Shown here piece after piece: positions 48,463-55,284 of a stretch of 64,000 nt of DNA. The stretch lies in contig OY969812.1 of the NCBI GenBank assembly GCA_963703335.1, forward strand, positions 2,604,001 to 2,668,000. The letters run 5' to 3'. The stretch's first letter is position 1, and each line of letters begins with the position of its first letter. The position numbers and the translations under genes are program-made. Below the pieces are notes generated by a model. The model did no database searches. It was not told the origin of the DNA and was given only the letters and a program-made list of their open reading frames with translations. Origin of the DNA: VRUE01 sp963703335 (GTDB taxonomy: Bacteria; Actinomycetota; Thermoleophilia; Solirubrobacterales; 70-9).

Positions 48463-49532
48463 CCGGCGAGCGAGATCACGTGGGCGGTCTTCGGGCCGAC
48501 CCGACCCTCGAGCACCTCGAGATAGGAGCTCTTGACCGCGTCGAAGCCCGTGCCGCGGACGATCTCCAGCCAACCCCCGGTCCACTCGCAGAAGGGGTGC
48601 CAGGCCTCGGCCACGCGTTGCTCGAGACCGGCCGGGCCCCAGTCGGCGGAGCGCTTCTCGACCCGGCTGGGGGCGAAGAAGAAGGCTGGCGCCGGTCCGG
48701 GCAGGTCGCCCTGGCCGGCTCCGAGATCCTCCCAGTGGGTGATGCCCACGGCCATGCTGTAGGCCAGCTCATCGCCGAAGTGGGAGTGGACCGCCTGGCG
48801 CACGCCACCGTCTCCGGAGATGTCCACGTAGGTGGCCGGGCCGCGGTCGAGCGAGCCGACCTCGTCGTAGCTGACGGTGCGGCCGTAGATGCCCAGGTTC
48901 TCGACGAACTCCTTGTTGCTCGCCGAGGTGAGGCCGACCAGCTCGACACCGTCACGGCGCGCCAGTAGGAAAGCGGCAGCGATCGCGGTCTTGCTCGAGG
49001 CGCTGGAGATGACGATCGGTCCGCGGCCAGTCAGCCCATCGTCGTCAAGCTGGTCGTCGATTAGGAAGGATGTGAAGAAGAGCGGCCGCAGCAGTATCTG
49101 GATGTCCTCTGTGTCCGCTCGGTAGAACGGATCCTCGCCGCTGACCAGGTAGCGGTGGTAGGCCGAGGGCAGCGCCTCCCGGTGTGCCGATCCGTCGGTG
49201 AACCCCTTCTCGTTGACGCTCGCCGGCTTCACCAGCATGTGCGAGGAGGGAGGCAGGTAGCCGTAGACGCGTGCACCCACTTCGACTCCCTCGGCCTCGC
49301 TCTGCGCGACCTCGGCAAACCCCCACACGGGGATCCGCCCCCAACCGTCCTCAGCTGGGAAGAAGTCCCAGTAGGACATCGCCTCGCCCATCACGGCGTA
49401 GGTGACGTTGTTGGCGGTGAGCCCAAAGCTGTCCACCCTCAACAGGGCCTGGCCGGGCCCGACTGCGGGCGGCTCGGAATCGGCGATTCGACACTCCCGC
49501 AGTTCGTCCCGCTTGACCAGGAAATCGCTCAT
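48459..49532 (-). CDS. DUF2855 family protein, 357 aa
   Basis: It begins SDFLVKRDELRECRIADSEPP and continues ALLRVDSFGLTANNVTYAVMGEAMSYWDFFPAEDGWGRIPVWGFAEV, the DUF2855 pattern, with an overall medium-chain-dehydrogenase-like layout. A cofactor region may be PIVISSASSKTAIAAAFLLARR. No zinc ligands are evident. Members are uncharacterised. ATG 49532 gives the natural N-terminus; it diverges from the formate dehydrogenase gene with a 38-bp gap, so the two may share control. Confidence 0.88.
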   Translation of the reverse strand: MSDFLVKRDELRECRIADSEPPAVGPGQALLRVDSFGLTANNVTYAVMGEAMSYWDFFPAEDGWGRIPVWGFAEVAQSEAEGVEVGARVYGYLPPSSHMLVKPASVNEKGFTDGSAHREALPSAYHRYLVSGEDPFYRADTEDIQILLRPLFFTSFLIDDQLDDDGLTGRGPIVISSASSKTAIAAAFLLARRDGVELVGLTSASNKEFVENLGIYGRTVSYDEVGSLDRGPATYVDISGDGGVRQAVHSHFGDELAYSMAVGITHWEDLGAGQGDLPGPAPAFFFAPSRVEKRSADWGPAGLEQRVAEAWHPFCEWTGGWLEIVRGTGFDAVKSSYLEVLEGRVGPKTAHVISLAG

Positions 49533-49570
49533 TGGACTCCATGCTCTCATGTGAGAGGGTGGTTCGACCG

Positions 49571-50773
49571 ATGGCCAACGTTCTCTGCGTCCTCTACGAC
49601 GACCCGGTTGACGGTTACCCGCCGTCCTACGCGCGCGACGATGTGCCGACGATCGAGCGCTACTACGACGGGCAGAGCACGCCGACGCCCGAGGCGATCG
49701 GCTTCACGCCAGGCGAGCTGGTCGGCAGCGTCTCCGGCGAGTTGGGGTTGCGGGAGTTCCTCGAGGAGCGCGGTCACCGCCTGGTCGTCACCGCCGACAA
49801 GGACGGGCCGGACTCGGTCTTTGAGCGCGAGCTGCCCGAGGCGGAGGTGGTCATCTCGCAGCCGTTCTGGCCCGCCTACCTGACCGCCGAGCGCATCGCC
49901 ATGGCGCCGAAGCTGAAACTCGCGCTGACCGCCGGGATCGGCTCGGACCACGTCGACCTGCAGGCGGCGATCGAGCGTGGTTTGACCGTCGCCGAGGTGA
50001 CCTACTCCAACAGCATCAGCGTCGCCGAGCACGTGGTGATGATGATCCTGGCGCTGGTGCGCAACTACATCCCGTCCTACCAGCAGGTGGTCGACGGCGG
50101 CTGGAACATCGCCGATTGCGCCTCGCGCTCCTACGACTTGGAGGGCATGCAGGTCGGCACGGTCGCCGCCGGCCGCATCGGCTCGGCCGTCCTGCGCCGG
50201 CTGAAGCCGTTCGAGGTCGGCCTTCACTACACCGATCGCCATCGCCTGCCCGCCGAGGTGGAGGAGGAGTTGGGGGTCACCTTTCACCCCACGGCCGAGG
50301 AGATGGTCGAGGTCTGTGACGTGGTCACGATCAACGCGCCGCTGCATCCCGAGACCGAGAACCTCTTCGACGCCGAGATGCTCTCCAGGATGAAGCGCGG
50401 GTCCTACCTGATCAACACGGCGCGCGGCAAGATCTGCGACCGCGACGCGGTCGCGCGGGCTTGCGAGAGCGGCCAGCTCGCCGGCTATGCCGGCGATGTC
50501 TGGTTCCCGCAGCCGGCGCCGCGGGATCACCCCTGGCGTTCGATGCCACACCACGGCATGACCCCGCACACTTCCGGTACCAGTCTCTCGGCCCAGGCGC
50601 GCTACGCGGCTGGCGCTCGCGAGATCCTCGAGTGCTGGTTCGACGGGCGGCCGATACGCGAGGAATACCTAATCGTCGACGGCGGCACCCTGGCCGGCGC
50701 CGGGGCGCACTCCTACAGCGAGGGCAACGCCACGGGCGGCTCTGAGGAAGCGGCCCGCTTCACGAGCGGTTGA
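49571..50773 (+). CDS. fdh: NAD-dependent formate dehydrogenase, 400 aa
   Basis: A D-2-hydroxyacid-dehydrogenase-fold enzyme that oxidises formate to CO2 with NAD. The sequence closely follows the well-studied bacterial type: GQSTPTPEAIGFTPGELVGSVSGELGLR, the cofactor loop GTVAAGRIGSAVLRRL, PLHPETENLF, NTARGKICDRDAVARA (substrate arginine), DVWFPQPAPRDHPWR and MTPHTSGT (catalytic histidine). The C-terminus IREEYLIVDGG is also typical. Length 400 matches. ATG 49571. The alcohol dehydrogenase 17 bp downstream would supply formate from formaldehyde. Confidence 0.95.
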   Translation: MANVLCVLYDDPVDGYPPSYARDDVPTIERYYDGQSTPTPEAIGFTPGELVGSVSGELGLREFLEERGHRLVVTADKDGPDSVFERELPEAEVVISQPFWPAYLTAERIAMAPKLKLALTAGIGSDHVDLQAAIERGLTVAEVTYSNSISVAEHVVMMILALVRNYIPSYQQVVDGGWNIADCASRSYDLEGMQVGTVAAGRIGSAVLRRLKPFEVGLHYTDRHRLPAEVEEELGVTFHPTAEEMVEVCDVVTINAPLHPETENLFDAEMLSRMKRGSYLINTARGKICDRDAVARACESGQLAGYAGDVWFPQPAPRDHPWRSMPHHGMTPHTSGTSLSAQARYAAGAREILECWFDGRPIREEYLIVDGGTLAGAGAHSYSEGNATGGSEEAARFTSG

Positions 50774-50790
50774 TCCGGGGTCGGTAGACG

Positions 50791-51897
50791 ATGAGGATGC
50801 GCGCCGCGGTGCTGGAGGAGTTCGGTGAGCCGCTCGCGGTGCAGGAGGTAGAGCTGGCCGAGCCGCGGGCGGGTGAGGTGCTGGTTCGGCTCGTCGCCTG
50901 CGGCGTCTGCCACACCGACCTCTACACGGCTTCCGGCGCCGACCCCTCCGGCTACGCGCCCACCGTGCTGGGCCACGAGGGAGCGGGTGTCGTCGAACAG
51001 GCTGGGCCCGACGTCGCCTCGCTTTCACCGGGCGACCACGTCGTCACCCTCTTCTCGCCCCAGTGCGGAGAGTGCGTCCACTGTGTGGACCCGCGGACCA
51101 ACCTCTGCATGGCGATCCGCGAGGAGCAGAACAAGGGCTTCCTCCCCGACGGGACCACACGCATCTCGCGCGAGGGGGACGGCGTCCGTCATTTCATGGG
51201 CTGCTCGACCTTCGCCGAGTACACGGTGATGCCGGAGATCGCCCTGGCAAAGGTGAATCCCGAGGCGCCCTTCGAGCACGCCTGCCTCTTTGCCTGCGGG
51301 CTCTCGACCGGTCTCGGCGCCGCGATCAACACCGCGGCGGTGACGCCGGGCAGTACCTGCGCCGTCTTCGGCGCGGGCATGGTCGGTCTGGGGGCGGTCG
51401 CCGGCTGCCGGCTGCAGGGCGCCGAGCGCATCGTCTGCGTCGACCTCTCCGCCGAGCGGCTCGAGCTGGCCCGCGGCCAGGGGGCGACGGACACGATCGA
51501 GGGCGGCGAGGGCACCGTCGAGGAGATCCTCGAGATGACCGGCGGTTTCGGCGCCGATTACACCTTCGAGGCGACCGGCAACGTCGCCGTGATGCGCCAG
51601 GCAGTCGAAGCGGCGCGGATGGCCTGGGGCCTTTGCACCGTCGCCGGGGTAGCCGGCAAGGGGGAGACCCTCGACGTCGTGCCCCGCCTGCTGATTACCG
51701 GCCGCCGCATCGCCGGCTCCTCCTTCGGAGGCGTCAAGGGCCGCGACCAGGTCCCACAGCTGATCGAGCGCTCGTTGGCCGGCGAGATCGACGTCGATCC
51801 CTTCATCTCCCACCGCATCGCCCTCGACGAAGTCAACCGCGGCTTCGAGCTGATGGAGGCCCAGGATGGCATCCGCAGTGTGATCGACTTTGACTAA
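50791..51897 (+). CDS. Class III-type zinc alcohol dehydrogenase (formaldehyde oxidation), 368 aa
   Basis: The catalytic zinc ligands are in CGVCHTDLY and GHEGAG, and the structural zinc set is CGECVHCVDPRTNLC. The NAD motif is CAVFGAGMVGLGAVAGC. The sequence fits class III or mycothiol/glutathione-adduct-oxidising dehydrogenases, which make formate equivalents from formaldehyde. The 17-bp gap to the formate dehydrogenase gene supports a two-step formaldehyde detoxification unit; which thiol cofactor is used cannot be read. ATG 50791. The gene ends before the 48-bp palindrome at 51929. Confidence 0.93.
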   Translation: MRMRAAVLEEFGEPLAVQEVELAEPRAGEVLVRLVACGVCHTDLYTASGADPSGYAPTVLGHEGAGVVEQAGPDVASLSPGDHVVTLFSPQCGECVHCVDPRTNLCMAIREEQNKGFLPDGTTRISREGDGVRHFMGCSTFAEYTVMPEIALAKVNPEAPFEHACLFACGLSTGLGAAINTAAVTPGSTCAVFGAGMVGLGAVAGCRLQGAERIVCVDLSAERLELARGQGATDTIEGGEGTVEEILEMTGGFGADYTFEATGNVAVMRQAVEAARMAWGLCTVAGVAGKGETLDVVPRLLITGRRIAGSSFGGVKGRDQVPQLIERSLAGEIDVDPFISHRIALDEVNRGFELMEAQDGIRSVIDFD

Positions 51898-51928
51898 CTT
51901 AGCCCCGGGCGTACCGCAGGCGCCGCTC

Positions 51929-51976
51929 GCGCATCCGACTTTGACCACACCAGAACGGGGTCAAAGTCGGATGCGC
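51929..51976. repeat. 48-bp palindromic element, copy 2
   Basis: GCGCATCCGACTTTGACC (51929-51946) and GGTCAAAGTCGGATGCGC (51959-51976) are exact inverted repeats around a 12-nt loop. It lies between the convergent dehydrogenase and PIN-toxin genes, a place for a two-way terminator. There is no T run. Copies at 3600 and 53590. Confidence 0.9.
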
Positions 51977-51991
51977 GGTCCCGATCTTGAC

Positions 51992-52444
51992 TCACGAAAG
52001 TGTGCCCGCTGGAGCAAGCCAGATTGACTCGAAGCTCATCAGTTTGGCGAGCGTGTCGTAATCGCGGTCATAGTGGATGACCGCCGCGCCGAGCTCTTGC
52101 GCTGAAGCAGCCACAAAGTAGTTCACGATTGGGAGACGGTGAGAGCCGGCTGAACGATTTGCCAGCTCCCGCATTGCGTTCTCAGCAGTCGCAATGACCG
52201 AGGCGCTGAGCGGTGCAGCCTGCAGCGCCGAAAGACGCTCAGCGAGCATGCCGAAGCCCTTGCCATTGCGAGCGCTGAGCAGAATCTCGAATCGTACGAC
52301 AGGCGAGATGCGTAGGCGGCGGTCGAGGAGTGCCCCTTTCCAGAATTGGCGAACCTCAGGGTGATGAGCCCGAGCCCAAGCGGAGGTGTCAACGACGAGA
52401 GGAAGTTCTCCCCAGGTGAGACTCCTACCTTGTTGGCCAGGCAC
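51992..52444 (-). CDS. VapC-like PIN-domain toxin with a substituted acidic residue, 150 aa
   Basis: The PIN fold is visible: VVDTSAWARAHHPEVRQFW (first acid), VVRFEILLSARNGKGF (second acid), HRLPIVNYFVAASAQELGAAVIHYDRDYDTLAKL (final acids). In typical VapC proteins the P-x-x-D before L-I-A-A-A is an acid; here it is Asn (IVNYFVAA), which could weaken metal-dependent RNase activity. GTG 52444 overlaps the antitoxin gene by 20 bp; translation may start a little later, since the conserved domain begins 14 residues in. It forms a toxin-antitoxin pair with 52425-52706. Confidence 0.87.
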   Translation of the reverse strand: MPGQQGRSLTWGELPLVVDTSAWARAHHPEVRQFWKGALLDRRLRISPVVRFEILLSARNGKGFGMLAERLSALQAAPLSASVIATAENAMRELANRSAGSHRLPIVNYFVAASAQELGAAVIHYDRDYDTLAKLMSFESIWLAPAGTLS

Positions 52445-52706
52445 GGCTCTTACCCTCGCGCAAGAGGTCCCAGTCGATACCGGCAGTGTCAGGCTCGTCA
52501 AAGCTTTGGGCGAGCTGCTCCAAAAGCTCTTGACGCTTGTTGTCGTCCGCTGATTCTCCACTGAGGTGGCGCGCTCCCGCGATCGCCAAATCCCGCACCT
52601 GGCGAGAGCGGGGTAGGCCGGCTGGAAGGAACGGTGCAGCGGTTCGCAATGCCGCGGAGAGCTCATGATCTTCGGTGACCTGGATGCGGGGGTGGTGCGT
52701 TGGCAC
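52425..52706 (-). CDS. VapB-like antitoxin, 93 aa
   Basis: A small protein starting VPTHHPRIQVTEDHELSAALRTA, an antitoxin-type beginning with a possible ribbon DNA-binding strand, then helices RSRQVRDLAIAGARHL and DDNKRQELLEQLAQSFDEPD and an acidic toxin-binding tail. The next gene downstream is the PIN toxin, overlapping by 20 bp. GTG 52706 is chosen; GTG 52733 would add 9 residues (VLRWYTNLV) that look like upstream DNA. Upstream, GTAC-n7-GTAC (52716-52730) could be an operator. Confidence 0.75.
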   Translation of the reverse strand: MPTHHPRIQVTEDHELSAALRTAAPFLPAGLPRSRQVRDLAIAGARHLSGESADDNKRQELLEQLAQSFDEPDTAGIDWDLLREGKSRAWPTR

Positions 52707-52745
52707 CAAATTAGTGTACCACCGGAGTACCACCTACTAGTGGGC

Positions 52746-52982
52746 CTAAGCCCGGGCTAGCTCGCGGTCGATGATTTCGGCCAGGAAGTCGTTTACGCCG
52801 TTAGCGGGGACGCTGGAGATCTGGGCTCCTGTGGCGACGCCGCGGACGTTTTCTGCCGCGCGCAGTGCGTGCCAGTGGGAGCCGAAGGATTCTCCTGATG
52901 TGGCGACGGTGCGGCCGTCGCTGCCGAGCAGGCGCCAGCGCCACTTTCCAACCAGATCTTCATAGGCGTCGAACTGGGGCAT
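52746..52982 (-). CDS. DUF1508 (YegP-like) protein, 78 aa
   Basis: A single DUF1508 unit: FDAYEDLVGKWRWRLLGSDGRTVATSGESFGSHWHALRAAENVRG. YegP-type proteins are small and of unknown function, with repeats of F-x-x-Y-x-D-x-x-G-x-x-R-W-R-L. AAAGAGGAG is spaced 6 nt from ATG 52982, so this start is preferred over the ATG at 52988, which abuts the site. No partner gene is evident. Confidence 0.85.
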   Translation of the reverse strand: MPQFDAYEDLVGKWRWRLLGSDGRTVATSGESFGSHWHALRAAENVRGVATGAQISSVPANGVNDFLAEIIDRELARA

Positions 52983-53106
52983 AGTCATCTCCTCTTTTCG
53001 GATGGGAACATATGTTCGCATTCGAGGCGGCGGTAAAAAGACCTGCTGGTCGTGGCCTGCCGATCGTGGCGGTGCGCGATCCGTTTGACGTGGCTACGCT
53101 CGATCG

Positions 53107-53580
53107 ATGACGGAGGCCAACTCGAAGTTGCAATGTGGGCCCCATGCCCTGGTTGCTTGTTGCGCGGTGGCCCTGGCTCTCGCGGCGGCCTCGGGTTGTG
53201 GTGGCGCGCAGGGCTCAATGGACTCCCGCTCGGATCCGCGGGTCATCGAACGCGCGCCACCGCGCGAGCGGACCGAGACGGCCAGCGAGAAGGTCACGCC
53301 ATCCCACTGTCCAGTGGATCTGCCCAGCTGTCGCACGGTCGAGGGGCCGATTGCCTACGTGGAGCGGGTCGACCCCGATGGCGATGGCGACGTCCACTTC
53401 GTCGTCATCGATCGGCAGGGGATAACCCTGCCGGAGTTGACCGCGATCGACGTTCGCCCGGGACTGCGTCCTCACCCGCTCCCCGGCGTGGGGGATCTGA
53501 TCAGCGCCGCCGGCCCGGTGCAGACCGGCTCCTACGGCCAGAGCCAGATCCATGCACTCGAGCTGCATGTCGGTCGCTAG
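53107..53580 (+). CDS. Lipoprotein of unknown function, 157 aa
   Basis: A hydrophobic segment ALVACCAVALALAAASG ends in the lipobox A-S-G-C (about Cys31), so it is probably lipid-anchored. The mature part has a Ser/Glu-rich spacer, then a beta-rich domain (TVEGPIAYVERVDPDGDGDVHFVVIDRQGITLPELTAIDV, GVGDLISAAGPVQTGSYGQSQIHALEL) with an OB-fold look. ATG 53107. It ends just before palindrome copy 3. Function unknown. Confidence 0.76.
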   Translation: MTEANSKLQCGPHALVACCAVALALAAASGCGGAQGSMDSRSDPRVIERAPPRERTETASEKVTPSHCPVDLPSCRTVEGPIAYVERVDPDGDGDVHFVVIDRQGITLPELTAIDVRPGLRPHPLPGVGDLISAAGPVQTGSYGQSQIHALELHVGR

Positions 53581-53589
53581 GAAGGATCA

Positions 53590-53637
53590 GCGCATCCGAC
53601 TTTGACCCCACTCTGGTGTGGTCAAAGTCGGATGCGC
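53590..53637. repeat. 48-bp palindromic element, copy 3
   Basis: GCGCATCCGACTTTGACC (53590-53607) and its exact reverse complement (53620-53637) flank a 12-nt loop. It is identical in both arms to copy 2 while the loop differs. It lies between the convergent lipoprotein and flavoprotein genes, spaced 10 bp and 6 bp from their stops. Confidence 0.9.
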
Positions 53638-53643
53638 GGAACC

Positions 53644-55230
53644 TCAGGCGCTCGCCGGGATACTGGAAAGGTGCTCGTGGACGAAGCGGACCACGGTTGC
53701 ACCCTCGCCAACGGCCGTCGCGCAGCGCTTGATCGAGCCGGCGCGCACATCGCCGGCCGCGTAGACGCCGGGCACGCTGGTTTCGAGTAGTCCTTTGGCG
53801 CCCGCGTCGGCTCCGGTGAGGATGAAGCCCTTGGGGTCGCGGGCGACCGTGTCGCCGAGCCAATCAGTGCAGGGCGTGGCTCCGAGGAAGAGGAAGAGGT
53901 AGGAAAAAGACAGTTTCGTGTCGTCGGTAAGCGTCACGGCTTCGAGGTGGCCGTCCTCACCGTGGAGGGCGCTGACTTCGCTGCGGTCGCGGACGGCGAC
54001 CCCGTAGGGCTCGAGCTCGTCAATCAGATACTGGGACATCGTCTCGTTCAGGTCCGCGCGCCGGTGCAGCAGGGTGACGAGGGCGCCGCCGCGCGCCAGC
54101 CAAATCGCCGCCTGCGCCGCCGAGTTGCCGCCGCCGACAACTCCCACTCGCTGGCCGCCGCAGAGCTGCGCCTCGGGCGGGCCAGCCGCATAGAAGACGC
54201 TCAGCCCCTCGTAGCTGTCGAGATCGTCGACCGGTAGGCGGCGGTATTCGGCGCCGGTGGAGAGCAGCACGGTGCGGGCATAGATCTCGTTGCCATCCTC
54301 GAGCCTGACCAGGTGCCGGTCTCCGCCGGGCTCCAGCGCCTTGGCCCGATAGGGCGTTGCGGTGCGAGCGCCGAACTTGCGCGCCTGGGTGACCGCGCGG
54401 CTGGTCAGTTCGCTGCCGCTGATGCCGGCCGGGAAGCCGAGGTAGTTCTCGATCCGGCGCGAGGTGCCGGCCTGACCGCCGAGGACCGTGCCCTCGATGA
54501 CCAGCGTGTCGAGGCCCTCCGAAGCGCCATAGACCGCGGCGCCGAGCCCGGCCGGCCCGCCGCCAAGGATCACCAGGTCGACCTCCTCCCGTTCTCCCAG
54601 CTCCAGCCCGATCCCCAGCGCCCGCGAGAGCTGGCCGTTGGTGGGGTTGTGCAGATCGGTGCCCCCGGGCAACCGCACCAGGGGGATCTCCTCGGGCGCG
54701 AGATCCTCGAGCAGTGCGGCCGCTTCTTCGCTCTCCTCGGGTGAGACCCAGGAATGGGGGAGTCGCCCGCGCCGGGCGAAGTCGCGCAGGCGCCTGGTCT
54801 CGGCCGAGTCGCGCGGGCCGACGATCTCGATGCCGATCCCCTGCTGGCGCTGCAGCAGCTCGCGCCGCTCGATGAAGGCGGAGAGCAGCAGGTCGGAGAG
54901 CGAGCCGTCCTCGAAGAGCAGTTTCCTCAGCACTTCCCGCTCGACCGCGATGTATCGCATCGGCTCGGTGACGACCGCGGTGAGAAAGACGGTCTGGCCG
55001 GAGAGCAGGTTCATCTCGCCGAGGAAGCCCGAGGCGCCGTGGCGGACGATCTCGCGCCCGGCGGGATCGGTGACAGCGACCTCGCCCTCGTAGATCGCGA
55101 TGAAGGGATAGCTCGCGTCGCCGACTTCGAAGAGCTTCTCGCCGACCTCCGCCCTTCGCTCCTCCCCAAGCTCAGCGAGGGTCGCGAGCTGGGAGCTCGA
55201 GAGAACCCGGCTTGTCGGACCGGAGGCCAT
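53644..55230 (-). CDS. Cyclic-nucleotide-binding domain fused to thioredoxin-reductase-like flavoprotein, 528 aa
   Basis: Residues 10-125 are a cNMP-binding domain (EKLFEVGDASYPFIAIYEGEVAVTD, GFLGEMNLLSGQTVFLTAVVTEPMRYIAV). Residues 215-525 resemble thioredoxin reductase: VDLVILGGGPAGLGAAVYGASEGL, VLGGQAGTSRRIENYLGFPAGISG, the second dinucleotide motif VGVVGGGNSAAQAAIWLA, and the C-terminal GVYAAGDVRAGSIKR. The CxxC redox pair of true thioredoxin reductase is not seen, so it is probably an NADPH-flavin reductase with another acceptor. The arrangement is known in other bacteria. ATG 55230; it diverges from the NhaA fusion. Confidence 0.92.
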   Translation of the reverse strand: MASGPTSRVLSSSQLATLAELGEERRAEVGEKLFEVGDASYPFIAIYEGEVAVTDPAGREIVRHGASGFLGEMNLLSGQTVFLTAVVTEPMRYIAVEREVLRKLLFEDGSLSDLLLSAFIERRELLQRQQGIGIEIVGPRDSAETRRLRDFARRGRLPHSWVSPEESEEAAALLEDLAPEEIPLVRLPGGTDLHNPTNGQLSRALGIGLELGEREEVDLVILGGGPAGLGAAVYGASEGLDTLVIEGTVLGGQAGTSRRIENYLGFPAGISGSELTSRAVTQARKFGARTATPYRAKALEPGGDRHLVRLEDGNEIYARTVLLSTGAEYRRLPVDDLDSYEGLSVFYAAGPPEAQLCGGQRVGVVGGGNSAAQAAIWLARGGALVTLLHRRADLNETMSQYLIDELEPYGVAVRDRSEVSALHGEDGHLEAVTLTDDTKLSFSYLFLFLGATPCTDWLGDTVARDPKGFILTGADAGAKGLLETSVPGVYAAGDVRAGSIKRCATAVGEGATVVRFVHEHLSSIPASA

Positions 55231-55284
55231 CTGCGCCAGCCTAGATGGTCTGGCCCGGCGGCCGAGGATGAAAAGCTAGCGACG

